The notes: a model not told the origin generated them from the sequence alone. 7,732 nucleotides of DNA from Candidatus Woesearchaeota archaeon (GCA_011372335.1 DRSY01000167.1:1-7732), one strand, 5' to 3'. Numbered from the stretch's first letter, positions 1-5,986 are shown. Numbers and translations are program-made.

Positions 1-2
1 CA

Positions 3-1634
3 TTAATACTCAGGCATACTACTAGGCATAGAGGAAGCCTTACTGTTAGACTCTGAACCACCACCAGCAATCACATCATCAATTCTGAGAATCATCACAG
101 CCACTTCTGCAGCACTACTCACAGCCTGAGTCTTAATCTTAAGTGGTTCAATCACGCCTTGCTTCCAAGCATCAATCACCTTCCCTGTGAAGACATTAAT
201 ACCAGCCCATTTCTGCTTCTTATCATGAGCAGCTCTGAGCTCAGTAAGCACATCAATAGGGTCAAGACCAGCGTTCTCTGCAAGAGTGCGTGGTATAATC
301 TCCATTGCCTCTGCAAAGGCTTTCACAGCAAGCTGCTCCCTGCCGCTAAGAGACTCTGCGTATTTAAGCAGGTTCCTGCTTAGCTCAATCTCAGAGGCAC
401 CAGCACCACCTACTGCTTTGTTATTCCTAAGAGCTGCTATAGTATCCCCAATAGCGTCTTCAACAGCTCTCTTAACCTCATCAACAACGTGCTCAGTGCT
501 GCCTCTTACTAGGAGAGTAACAGCTTTGGGGTTCTTACAATTCATAACATAAGTCATTGATTCATCACCGACCCTTACCTCTTCTACTATGCCTGCTCTT
601 CCAAGATCCTTAGGTGATAGGTCATTCAGGTCAGTCACGATATTAGCCCCTGTTGCTTTGGAGAGTTTCTCCATATCAGTCTTACTAATCCTCCTACAAG
701 CAAATATGCCTTTCTTTGCAAGGAAGTGTTGAGCAGTGTCGTCAATACCTTTCTGGCAGAACACCACGTTAGCTCCTGAAGCCACTACTTTATCAACCAT
801 CTTTCTAAGCATGTTTTCTTCCATGTCCAGGAATGCTTGCATCTTCTCAGGGTCAGTAATACTAATCTTCGCATCAATCTCGGTGTTCTTAACCTCAATA
901 GCAGAGTCAATCAATGCAATCCTCGCATTCTCCACTTTTCTCGGCATAGAAGAGTGAATCCTCTCCTTGTCAAGCACAATTCCCTCGATTAACTTGCTGT
1001 CCTCTACTCCGCCTCCTACTTTCTTCTCAATCTTAATATCGTCCTTATCCATGACTAAGCCGTCCTTTGTCTCTGTGATAATCCTCTTAACAGCTTTGAC
1101 TACAAGGTCTGCTAATAGTTCTTTTGAAGACTCAGCTCCTTTCCCAGTCATAGCAGTAATAGCTATCTTTTTAAGCAGAGCAGTGTTATCAAGCCCTACG
1201 TCCTCAGCGATTCTGTTAAGAATCTCTCTTGCCTTCTCACCTGCGAGCCTGTAACCCTTAGCAATAACTGTTGGGTGTATTTCCTGGTCTAAGAGGCTCT
1301 CGGCTTTTTTCAAGAGTTCTCCTGCGAGCACAACTGCTGTAGTAGTACCATCGCCTACCTCGTCTTCTTGTGTCTTAGCTACTTCTACTATCATCTTAGC
1401 ACTGGGGTGCTCTATACTCATCTCCTCTAGGATTGTGACTCCATCATTAGTAACAGTGATGTCACCCACGGTATCAACAATCATCTTATCCATGCCTTTA
1501 GGTCCTAGGGTGGTTCTCACAGTCTCGGCTACTAGCTTAGCAGCCATGATATTCATTCTCTGAGCGTCCCTCCCAGTAGTCCTCTTAGTATTCTCAGGCA
1601 AGATAAAAATAGGTTGCACTTCCCGGTTAGCCAT
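3..1634 (-). CDS. thsA: Thermosome subunit (group II chaperonin, Cpn60/TCP-1 family)
   Basis: A 543-residue ATP-dependent cytosolic chaperonin subunit; the family forms double-ring, lidded complexes that refold proteins. The sequence shows the N-terminal equatorial signatures [13 protein letters not shown] (about 42-54), VTNDGVTIL (61-69) and the nucleotide-binding GDGTT (94-98), then an apical domain with the built-in lid segment typical of group II, the [17 protein letters not shown] hinge region, and the returning equatorial domain with [14 protein letters not shown] and the DVLTEL...[14 protein letters not shown] stretch. Length is normal for the family. The C-terminus ends [10 protein letters not shown] instead of the usual GGM-rich tail. 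The ATG is set by an AAGGAGGTGG ribosome site 8 nt upstream, and the stop at 3-5 lies inside the window, so the gene is complete. It has its own promoter and no same-strand partner here. Family assignment is certain; the alpha-subunit symbol is conventional, since only one subunit is visible. Confidence 0.98.
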   Translation of the reverse strand: MANREVQPIFILPENTKRTTGRDAQRMNIMAAKLVAETVRTTLGPKGMDKMIVDTVGDITVTNDGVTILEEMSIEHPSAKMIVEVAKTQEDEVGDGTTTAVVLAGELLKKAESLLDQEIHPTVIAKGYRLAGEKAREILNRIAEDVGLDNTALLKKIAITAMTGKGAESSKELLADLVVKAVKRIITETKDGLVMDKDDIKIEKKVGGGVEDSKLIEGIVLDKERIHSSMPRKVENARIALIDSAIEVKNTEIDAKISITDPEKMQAFLDMEENMLRKMVDKVVASGANVVFCQKGIDDTAQHFLAKKGIFACRRISKTDMEKLSKATGANIVTDLNDLSPKDLGRAGIVEEVRVGDESMTYVMNCKNPKAVTLLVRGSTEHVVDEVKRAVEDAIGDTIAALRNNKAVGGAGASEIELSRNLLKYAESLSGREQLAVKAFAEAMEIIPRTLAENAGLDPIDVLTELRAAHDKKQKWAGINVFTGKVIDAWKQGVIEPLKIKTQAVSSAAEVAVMILRIDDVIAGGGSESNSKASSMPSSMPEY

Positions 1635-1640
1635 GTTCTA

Positions 1641-1650
1641 CCACCTCCTT
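1641..1650 (-). promoter_or_regulatory. Strong Shine-Dalgarno site of the thermosome gene
   Basis: Read on the minus strand this is AAGGAGGTGG, a near-perfect match to the archaeal anti-Shine-Dalgarno complement, with its GGAGGT core 8 nt before the ATG. It fixes the thermosome start and suggests high translation, as expected for an abundant chaperonin. Confidence 0.9.
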
Positions 1651-1700
1651 AAAATGTTGGTATGATAAAGATCTCGCTTGTGTGTGATGAGAACAACAGG

Positions 1701-1709
1701 TTATATAAA
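1701..1709 (-). promoter_or_regulatory. TATA box of the thermosome gene
   Basis: On the minus strand the sequence reads TTTATATAA, preceded by an A/T-rich stretch that could serve as a BRE. This is the archaeal TATA-box consensus. A transcript start about 25 bp downstream (near 1678-1682) would leave a leader of roughly 45 nt containing the ribosome site. I saw no recognisable heat-shock operator (Phr-like or HSR1-like palindrome) next to it. Confidence 0.75.
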
Positions 1710-1810
1710 AAATTTGTGGAAAAACACTCTGCATCAATAGCCTGATATTGAGGGGTTATATTCGTATATTCTTTTTTATTCTCTTTCTCTTCTTTCTTAA
1801 ATTTTAAGTT

Positions 1811-1838
1811 TCTTCTAATAAAAATCTTCTAATAAAAG
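1811..1838. repeat. 14-bp tandem duplication in the divergent intergenic region
   Basis: The 13-mer TCTTCTAATAAAA occurs at 1811-1823 and again at 1825-1837, giving a 14-bp period with only the last base differing (A versus G). It lies between the two divergent promoters and is not part of either TATA box. Replication slippage in AT-rich DNA is the simplest origin; a doubled regulator site is possible but unsupported. Confidence 0.8.
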
Positions 1839-1870
1839 TTTTTCCTAGGTAGCTCCTTTTTTTCATAACC

Positions 1871-1878
1871 TTTATTAA
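1871..1878 (+). promoter_or_regulatory. Probable TATA box of the TPM-zinc ribbon-LemA operon
   Basis: The octamer TTTATTAA flanked by CC dinucleotides fits an archaeal TATA box. The predicted transcript start about 25 bp downstream is near 1898-1902, only a few bases ahead of the first ATG (1905). The mRNA would therefore be leaderless or have a very short leader. A second AT-rich candidate (TATTTTATTC, 1883-1892) is too close to the start codon. Confidence 0.6.
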
Positions 1879-1904
1879 CCCGTATTTTATTCGTTTATCA
1901 TATA

Positions 1905-2708
1905 ATGAGGTATATGATGAAACTAGGTGTGTTGCTTGTTTTGTTACTATTCTTATCCGTCCCAGTTCTTGCTCTTGACAAGCTCACAGGCTTTGTTAAT
2001 GACGAGGCTGATGTTATTAGCCCAGAGTACGAGCAAGCCCTTAACCAAGTACTATATGATTTGAAGCTTAACACTAGTGCTGAGATGGCAGTTGCCACGG
2101 TCAAAACAACAGGTGATGTGCCTATTGAGGAATACTCTATTAACCTCGCGCATAACGTTCTTGGAGAAAAAGAAAAGGATAACGGAATCCTTGTATTGCT
2201 CGCTGTGGATGACCGGGCTTACAGAATAGAAGTAGGTTATGGTCTTGAACCTATTATTAACGATGCTCTTGCTGGTAGGATTGGAAGGGAGGTGATGGCT
2301 CCTAGATTCAGAGAAGGGAATTACGAGCAAGGCTTACTTGACGGTGTGCTAGCTATTAGCTCAGTCCTAAGAAAAAGCAAGAGCTTTGAAACTCAAGGCT
2401 CAGGTGTGAGGCTTAAGAGTAGAAGTACGAGTAGTGGTGTAATAGTAGAGCTAGTGTTCTGGCTATTCTTATTAGCAATAATAACGTTGTCCAGTTTTCC
2501 AAGAGCTTATAAGTATGCTAAGAAGAAGAGTGATGAGAAAAGAAGAAAAGGGGAGCGACCCGACGCAGGGGACTTCATAGCTGCGATGGTGGTTGCGAGT
2601 ATGTTTGGAAGAGGAGGACGAGGAAGAGGAGGGCTTGGAGGAATCAGTGGGTTCGGAGGATTTGGTGGTGGCGGATTCGGAGGCGGGGGTTTCAGCGGAA
2701 GATTTTAA
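1905..2708 (+). CDS. Secreted TPM-domain (YgcG-like) membrane protein with glycine-rich tail
   Basis: A 267-residue protein of the TPM family (formerly DUF477, PF04536), found in bacteria, archaea and plant thylakoids; some members have phosphatase activity or help photosystem repair, but most are of unknown role. Residues 1-23 form a Sec signal peptide (basic start, Leu-rich core, VLA cleavage site). The TPM domain spans about 27-155 with the family hallmarks GFVNDEADVI, KDNGILVLLAVDDRAYRIE, VGYGLE and FREGNYEQGL. A transmembrane helix follows at about 179-197, then a charged Lys/Arg cytoplasmic segment and a Gly/Phe/Arg-rich tail (235-267) ending GGGGFSGRF, typical of YgcG proteins. The TPM domain should face outside. 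The start could also be ATG 1917, which has GAGGT (1907-1911) 5 nt upstream; the signal peptide is intact either way. It heads an operon with a zinc-ribbon gene (28 nt downstream) and LemA, a pairing with LemA seen in many genomes. Confidence 0.93.
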   Translation: MRYMMKLGVLLVLLLFLSVPVLALDKLTGFVNDEADVISPEYEQALNQVLYDLKLNTSAEMAVATVKTTGDVPIEEYSINLAHNVLGEKEKDNGILVLLAVDDRAYRIEVGYGLEPIINDALAGRIGREVMAPRFREGNYEQGLLDGVLAISSVLRKSKSFETQGSGVRLKSRSTSSGVIVELVFWLFLLAIITLSSFPRAYKYAKKKSDEKRRKGERPDAGDFIAAMVVASMFGRGGRGRGGLGGISGFGGFGGGGFGGGGFSGRF

Positions 2709-2724
2709 TAAGCAGATAGACTAC

Positions 2725-2730
2725 GAGGTG
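2725..2730 (+). promoter_or_regulatory. Shine-Dalgarno site deciding the start of the zinc-ribbon gene
   Basis: GAGGTG lies 6 nt before ATG 2737. It identifies that ATG as the true start, although the same frame stays open upstream through the end of the TPM gene. Confidence 0.8.
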
Positions 2731-2736
2731 AAGAGG

Positions 2737-2988
2737 ATGGGTTTGTTCAGCATACAGCATAGAAAAAGGGAGAAAAAGGAGAAGAAGAAAAAGAAGAAGT
2801 CCGGTTATCAGCACGACCCTATTATTAATTGTCCTCGGTGTAATATACCTATGATTAAGAAGACAAAGATGGGCGTAACAATTGATAAGTGTAAGAAGTG
2901 TGGTGGCATCTGGCTTGACAGTGGTGAGATAGAAAAAATATTAATAAGAATAAAAGAAGAGAATAAAAAGAAGAGAGAAATAATTTGA
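2737..2988 (+). CDS. Small zinc-ribbon protein (zf-TFIIB type, CPxC...CxxCGGIWLDxGE)
   Basis: An 83-residue basic protein. After a Lys-rich segment (residues 9-21, mostly K/E/R) comes a classic zf-TFIIB-type zinc ribbon: CPRC (Cys32, Cys35), a PM...GVTID turn, and CKKCGGIWLDSGE (Cys52, Cys55), followed by a charged helix KILIRIKEENKKK. All four zinc ligands are present. Members of this family (PF13453) are small, widespread and mostly uncharacterised; despite the name they are not transcription factor IIB. The start at 2737 is chosen for its GAGGTG site; a longer reading from 2593 would overlap the TPM gene and encode low-complexity acidic sequence. No signal peptide or membrane segment, so it should be cytosolic. 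It sits between the TPM and LemA genes with gaps of 28 and 26 nt, so it is almost certainly co-transcribed with them and may serve the same envelope process. Confidence 0.88.
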   Translation: MGLFSIQHRKREKKEKKKKKKSGYQHDPIINCPRCNIPMIKKTKMGVTIDKCKKCGGIWLDSGEIEKILIRIKEENKKKREII

Positions 2989-3000
2989 GAAAAGCACACA

Positions 3001-3008
3001 GGGAGGTG
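3001..3008 (+). promoter_or_regulatory. Shine-Dalgarno site of the LemA gene
   Basis: GGGAGGTG lies 6 nt before ATG 3015 and is the strongest plus-strand ribosome site in this operon. It favours ATG 3015 over the in-frame TTG at 2985, which would overlap the preceding stop codon. Confidence 0.85.
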
Positions 3009-3014
3009 AAGGAA

Positions 3015-3626
3015 ATGGTTGAGAAGAAGCTAAGCACAGCATGGATTGTTGGGGGCGTGGTTATAGTTATTATTCTCGTAGGTGTTCTGAGTGTTATTAG
3101 TATGTACAACAGCCTTGTGAGGGCGGAAGTTGCAGTGGATAATGCGTGGGCGCAGGTTGAGGCGGCTTATCAGAGAAGAGCAGACTTGATCCCGAACCTT
3201 GTTGCGACTGTGCAAGGAGCTGCTAAGTTTGAACAAGAAACCCAGACCAAGGTTGCAGAGCTAAGAACAGCTGCTCTTGCTGCTAAACAAGCATGGGATG
3301 GTGCAGTAAGCCCTGAGGATAAAGTGGTTGCTGCTAATCAAATGGAGGCTGTGCTTGCAGGTTTCCGCTCATTAAACATTAATGTTGAGAGATACCCTGA
3401 GCTAAGAGCAACTACTAATTTCGTTTCATTACAGGACGAATTAGCTGGGACTGAGAACAGAGTGAATGTTGAGAGGAAGAGGTATAACGATGCGGTTGCT
3501 GTCCTGAACAAGAAGGTTAGGTTGTTCCCGACTAACATAATTGCTGGTATGTTCGGGTTTGAGAAAAGGGATTTCTTTAAAGCAAGTGAAGGAGCAGAAG
3601 TTGCGCCTAAGGTTGAGTTCATATAA
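3015..3626 (+). CDS. LemA-family membrane protein
   Basis: A 203-residue protein. One transmembrane helix near the N-terminus (about 9-29) is followed by the LemA helical-bundle domain with all family signatures: SLVRAEVAVDNAWAQVEA, YQRRADLIPNLVATVQG, AKFEQET, a YPELRATTNFVSLQDELAGT segment, ENRVNVERKRYNDAV, and the C-terminal FPTNIIAGMFGFEKRDFF. Length and order are typical and nothing is missing. By family topology the N-terminus is outside and the bundle on the other side or close to the membrane; function is unknown in general, though LemA genes repeatedly sit beside TPM/YgcG genes, as here. Translation from ATG 3015 is supported by GGGAGGTG 6 nt upstream. Third gene of the operon, 26 nt after the zinc-ribbon gene. 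Family assignment is very secure; the biological role is not. Confidence 0.96.
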   Translation: MVEKKLSTAWIVGGVVIVIILVGVLSVISMYNSLVRAEVAVDNAWAQVEAAYQRRADLIPNLVATVQGAAKFEQETQTKVAELRTAALAAKQAWDGAVSPEDKVVAANQMEAVLAGFRSLNINVERYPELRATTNFVSLQDELAGTENRVNVERKRYNDAVAVLNKKVRLFPTNIIAGMFGFEKRDFFKASEGAEVAPKVEFI

Positions 3627-3634
3627 GATTAGTT

Positions 3635-3662
3635 CATTTAATAAAAGGTGTTTTGGGTGTGA
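3635..3662 (+). promoter_or_regulatory. Short intergenic region with possible promoter and ribosome site for the first HIT gene
   Basis: The 44-nt gap after LemA holds an AT-rich TATA-like stretch (CATTTAATAAAA, 3635-3646) and GGGTGTGA (3655-3662), a reasonable Shine-Dalgarno match 8 nt before ATG 3671. The TATA-like box is only about 25 bp from the start codon, which would give a leaderless transcript. The HIT gene could equally be read through from the LemA operon. Confidence 0.4.
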
Positions 3663-3670
3663 ATTTTTAA

Positions 3671-4387
3671 ATGGTAACCGAGGAAGAGCTTAAAAATATG
3701 ACTCCTGAAGAAATAGCAGAGCTTCAGAGAAAGCAGTGTGTATTCTGTAAGATTATAAGAGGAGAGATTCCTAGCAGGAAGGCTTATGAGGATGATAAAG
3801 TAATATCTATTCTTGATATTAATCCGGCTTCTAAGGGGCACCTCTTAGTGATGACCAAGGAGCACCACCCTATCCTCCCGGTTATCCCTGGTGAAGTAGC
3901 TGCTCATATGTTCAGAACAACCAAGCACTTAGTAAAGGCTTTGAAACAAGCAATGGTTACTCTCAGAGCAACTATTTTTATTGCTAATGGCGTGGTAGCT
4001 GGGCAGCAAAGCCCTCACTTCTTATACCACTTGATTCCCAGAGAGGAGAATGACGGCTTAGATAATTTTAATATTCCTTCGAATGAGTTCAAAGAAGAAG
4101 AGGTAAAACAACACTTATCTGCTCTTAAGAGCAAAGTCGGGCTTATGATGAAAGAGTACAAAGCCGGGAAGAAGAGTAGGAGTGGGGGAGCAAAGCAGGA
4201 CTCTAAGCCTTTCAGTCAGTACGACCTCGCCAAGTTCATTGATGAGCATCCCGAAGTCAAAGAGAAAATCATTAACCAACCAGAAGAGTTCAAAAAAGAG
4301 TTAGAGGCTAATCCTGAGCTTAAAAAGATGTTCAGAGGTATTAATATTAACAAGTTATCAGTCGCTTTAAGCCAGATTAAGAAATAA
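3671..4387 (+). CDS. HIT-superfamily protein 1, central catalytic histidine missing, C-terminal extension
   Basis: A 238-residue protein. HIT enzymes hydrolyse or transfer nucleotides using an H-x-H-x-H-x-x motif whose middle His is the nucleophile. Residues 1-22 form a helix ending at a C-x-x-C pair (Cys23, Cys26; CVFCKIIRGEIPS), the usual N-terminal zinc pair of the Hit branch; YEDDKVISILDINPASKGH (39-57) and the KEHH pair (His65, His66) are typical. The active-site motif reads H116-F-L118-Y-H120-LIPR, so the nucleophile is Leu. The helix TTKHLVKALKQ and the IFIANGVVAGQQSPH stretch are well kept, so the fold should be intact. After the domain (ending about 135) come a helix, a Lys/Ser/Gly linker (about 163-175) and a charged helical C-terminal region (180-238). 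I recall HF[ML]xH variants in other DPANN HIT proteins. An alternative start is Met10 (MTPEEIAELQ). It is followed by a second HIT gene and may work with it; activity is probably lost or altered. Confidence 0.9.
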   Translation: MVTEEELKNMTPEEIAELQRKQCVFCKIIRGEIPSRKAYEDDKVISILDINPASKGHLLVMTKEHHPILPVIPGEVAAHMFRTTKHLVKALKQAMVTLRATIFIANGVVAGQQSPHFLYHLIPREENDGLDNFNIPSNEFKEEEVKQHLSALKSKVGLMMKEYKAGKKSRSGGAKQDSKPFSQYDLAKFIDEHPEVKEKIINQPEEFKKELEANPELKKMFRGININKLSVALSQIKK

Positions 4388-4497
4388 AAAGGAAAAAAGA
4401 GTCTTTGAAAAAAAGAAAAAAAGCTTGAAAGAAAGGAGTTTTTTGGAGGTGTTTTAAGAAGTACAAAAGAAAAAAAGTGGAGTGGTGTGATAAGAGA
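4388..4497 (+). other. Purine-rich leader of the second HIT gene with unused Shine-Dalgarno-like sites
   Basis: This gap is almost all A and G on the plus strand. It holds AAAGGAG (4432-4438) and GGAGGTG (4445-4451), both good ribosome-site matches, yet no ATG follows either at a usable distance. GGTGTGAT (4484-4491), 6 nt before ATG 4498, is a weaker but correctly placed site. A weak TATA-like TTTTAA at 4452-4457 could place a transcript start near 4480. Whether the second HIT gene has its own promoter cannot be settled from sequence. Confidence 0.45.
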
Positions 4498-5016
4498 ATG
4501 GGTTGTGTTGTTTGTGACAAGATAAAGGAGAAGAAAGCGCTTATTATTTATGAGGATGATAACCTTATTGCTATTCTCCCCTCCAAGCCAGCAGTTCCAG
4601 GACATATAAGGATACTGCCAAAGCAACACTTTACAAAGCTTGAGGAATTAGACGACGAGTTAGTTGAAGAGATATTCTTCCTCGCGAATTTCTCCTCAGT
4701 AAGTGCTTTTGAAGTCCTCAGAGCTCAGGGTACGAATATCATCCTAAATGAAACCAATAATCACTTAGCAGTTGATGTTATTCCTAGGAGAGAAAACGAT
4801 GGCTTGAACTTCTTATGGAAGCCAAAACAGTTAACGCCTGAAGAGATGAATGAGGTTCATAACAGAATAAAGGATAAGACTTTTGTTATTGGTCAGAAAG
4901 AAGCAAAAGAAGAGCCAGAAACTCTTAGTGGTGAAGAAGAAAAAGAGGATGTAATCAGGATTCCTGAAGAAGAAAGAATTAATTACTTGATAAAACACTT
5001 GCAGAAAATCCCTTGA
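4498..5016 (+). CDS. HIT-superfamily protein 2, two of three motif histidines missing, peptide-like tail
   Basis: A 172-residue protein of the same fold as its upstream neighbour. It begins at once with a C-x-x-C pair (Cys3, Cys6; MGCVVCDKI), then YEDDNLIAILPSKPAVPGH (18-36), a PKQH motif with His44, a helix, and GTNIILNE (78-85). The H-x-H-x-H site reads H89-L-A91-V-D93-VIPRRENDGLN: only the first His remains, the nucleophile is Ala and the third His is Asp. Nucleotide hydrolysis by the normal HIT mechanism should be impossible. An acidic linker (about 139-155) leads to a conserved-looking tail, INYLIKHLQKIP, at the extreme C-terminus. I chose ATG 4498 because GGTGTGAT lies 6 nt upstream and the Cys pair follows directly; GTG 4477 would add seven residues. 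Its frame and hydrophobic core are intact, so it is not a decaying gene. Placement 110 nt after HIT protein 1 suggests a heterodimer or joint role, which is inference. It ends in a convergent arrangement with the peptidase gene. Confidence 0.87.
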   Translation: MGCVVCDKIKEKKALIIYEDDNLIAILPSKPAVPGHIRILPKQHFTKLEELDDELVEEIFFLANFSSVSAFEVLRAQGTNIILNETNNHLAVDVIPRRENDGLNFLWKPKQLTPEEMNEVHNRIKDKTFVIGQKEAKEEPETLSGEEEKEDVIRIPEEERINYLIKHLQKIP

Positions 5017-5041
5017 AAATTCTTTTTATAATAAAATAACT

Positions 5042-5061
5042 AAAAAATTTTTAAATTTTTT
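5042..5061. terminator. Symmetric A/T palindrome between convergent genes, probable bidirectional terminator
   Basis: Arms AAAAAATTT (5042-5050) and AAATTTTTT (5053-5061) are perfect reverse complements around a TT centre, and both strands show runs of five or six T. Archaeal transcription ends at T-rich tracts, so this could stop transcripts from the HIT gene and from the peptidase gene, whose stop codon (5060-5062) it overlaps. A second T run, CTTTTTATAA (5022-5031), lies just after the HIT stop codon. Confidence 0.6.
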
Positions 5062-5950
5062 ATAATAAGAGGTAATGCAGCCAGTTCCCAAGAATAAAGG
5101 TAAGAATATAAGCTATTAAGAAGCTTGGAACAAAAGGAACACCAACCTTAATAGTTACTTTTCTTACTCTGTGCTTTTTAAGCAGAGCTAATTGTCTAAG
5201 CGTAACACCAGTCCGTGTTGGCTTTAATATTACTTTATTCTTCCTAACCACCGGGTTAACTATCCAGTCTCCTTCTGTTAAATCCTTAACCCGTACTTTT
5301 CTTATCATGCACGCCTTCTCAACTATGCTTATAAAAACCCATAAGTAGAAGAAGAGGAATAGGCTTATTACGAGTAAGAATAAGCCCGCTGACTCAACAC
5401 TCCTTGTTGCTAATAAGAAAACAAAAGCCCCTGAGGCGAGGATAATAAGGAGTATTCTTGCCACCACCACTTCTTTACTTCTCAGTTTCTTCTCAGCGGC
5501 TCTTCTGAAATCCTTAAAATTAAGAATCGCTTTTACTATGCTAAAGATAATGCCATAAACAGCTCCTACGAGTAAGATATTAATAAAGAATAAGATGAGG
5601 AAAGGAATGCTCTGAACGCCTCTCCCAGGGTCTGAGATGCTGAAACCAATAAGAGCTGATAAACCTATGATTAACTTGGCATCACCACCCCCCCATTGAC
5701 CTGTGTAGAACATTAATAAGCCGAGTAATACACCTATCCCTAAGCCAATAAGAGAATTAATAATGATATGTGCGTAGCCATGATAAATAGTGAGAATAAG
5801 AGAGCTACCAAGGGCAAAAGCAACAAGCCCAAAACTAAGCCAGTCAGGAACCTCCCTTGTCTTCACATCAAATAACGAAGCAATTATTAGAGAGACTAAG
5901 CCGATCACCACAGTGATAATAGTGAGGTTGAACGTGTTTAGTATAAGCAT
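5060..5950 (-). CDS. Type IV prepilin peptidase, A24 family (PibD/FlaK-like) with archaeal C-terminal extension
   Basis: A 296-residue integral-membrane aspartyl protease. It should cut class III signal peptides of archaeal pilins and archaellins on the cytoplasmic side of the membrane. The first helix (about 10-27) leads to FDVKTREVPDWL with catalytic Asp28, and the second catalytic Asp90 sits in the GxGD motif, WGGGDAKLIIGLSALIGF. Further hydrophobic segments follow at about 60-82, 114-140, 163-180 and 187-208. The C-terminal part (about 220-296) carries a soluble stretch, VRVKDLTEGDWIV...GVTLRQLALLKK, then VGVPFVPSFLIAYILTFI. That arrangement is known from archaeal A24 peptidases (Arc_PepC-type C-termini) and absent from bacterial PilD. 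The start ATG has only a weak site (TAGGTATT). No pilin, archaellin or secretion ATPase gene is next to it, so its substrates lie elsewhere. Family and catalytic competence look secure. Confidence 0.94.
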   Translation of the reverse strand: MLILNTFNLTIITVVIGLVSLIIASLFDVKTREVPDWLSFGLVAFALGSSLILTIYHGYAHIIINSLIGLGIGVLLGLLMFYTGQWGGGDAKLIIGLSALIGFSISDPGRGVQSIPFLILFFINILLVGAVYGIIFSIVKAILNFKDFRRAAEKKLRSKEVVVARILLIILASGAFVFLLATRSVESAGLFLLVISLFLFFYLWVFISIVEKACMIRKVRVKDLTEGDWIVNPVVRKNKVILKPTRTGVTLRQLALLKKHRVRKVTIKVGVPFVPSFLIAYILTFILGNWLHYLLL

Positions 5951-5972
5951 AATACCTACTTAGAAGCGAAGA

Positions 5973-5986
5973 TTTTAAATATTTAT
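5973..5986. promoter_or_regulatory. Shared palindromic AT box between the divergent peptidase and cis-prenyltransferase-like genes
   Basis: The core TAAATATTTA (5976-5985) equals its own reverse complement and lies within TTTTAAATATTTA, so it could act as a TATA box in either direction. On the plus strand a start about 25 bp downstream would be near 6003-6007, ahead of ATG 6028 but after ATG 5995. On the minus strand it would fall close to the peptidase ATG at 5950, giving an almost leaderless mRNA. Confidence 0.6.

Noticed and set aside
159..1254. Several plus-strand reading frames opposite the thermosome gene
   Set aside because: Antisense shadows: Ser/Leu-rich translations without family motifs, ribosome sites or promoters, opposite a certain gene.
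1635..1904. Heat-shock operator, riboswitch or small RNA in the thermosome leader and divergent gap
   Set aside because: I found no Phr-like or HSR1-like palindrome and no convincing stem structure; only the TATA boxes, ribosome site and the 14-bp duplication stand out.
2593..2736. In-frame upstream extension of the zinc-ribbon gene
   Set aside because: It overlaps the glycine-rich end of the TPM gene, encodes only low-complexity acidic sequence from the alternate frame, and lacks a ribosome site; GAGGTG before ATG 2737 marks the real start.
2985..3014. TTG start ten codons upstream of LemA ATG 3015
   Set aside because: It overlaps the zinc-ribbon stop codon and has no ribosome site, whereas GGGAGGTG is ideally placed before ATG 3015.
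4216..4629. 137-codon minus-strand frame spanning the end of HIT protein 1 and the start of HIT protein 2
   Set aside because: It crosses the purine-rich gap and yields a Phe/Leu-rich translation caused by the complementary pyrimidine run; it conflicts with two well-supported genes.
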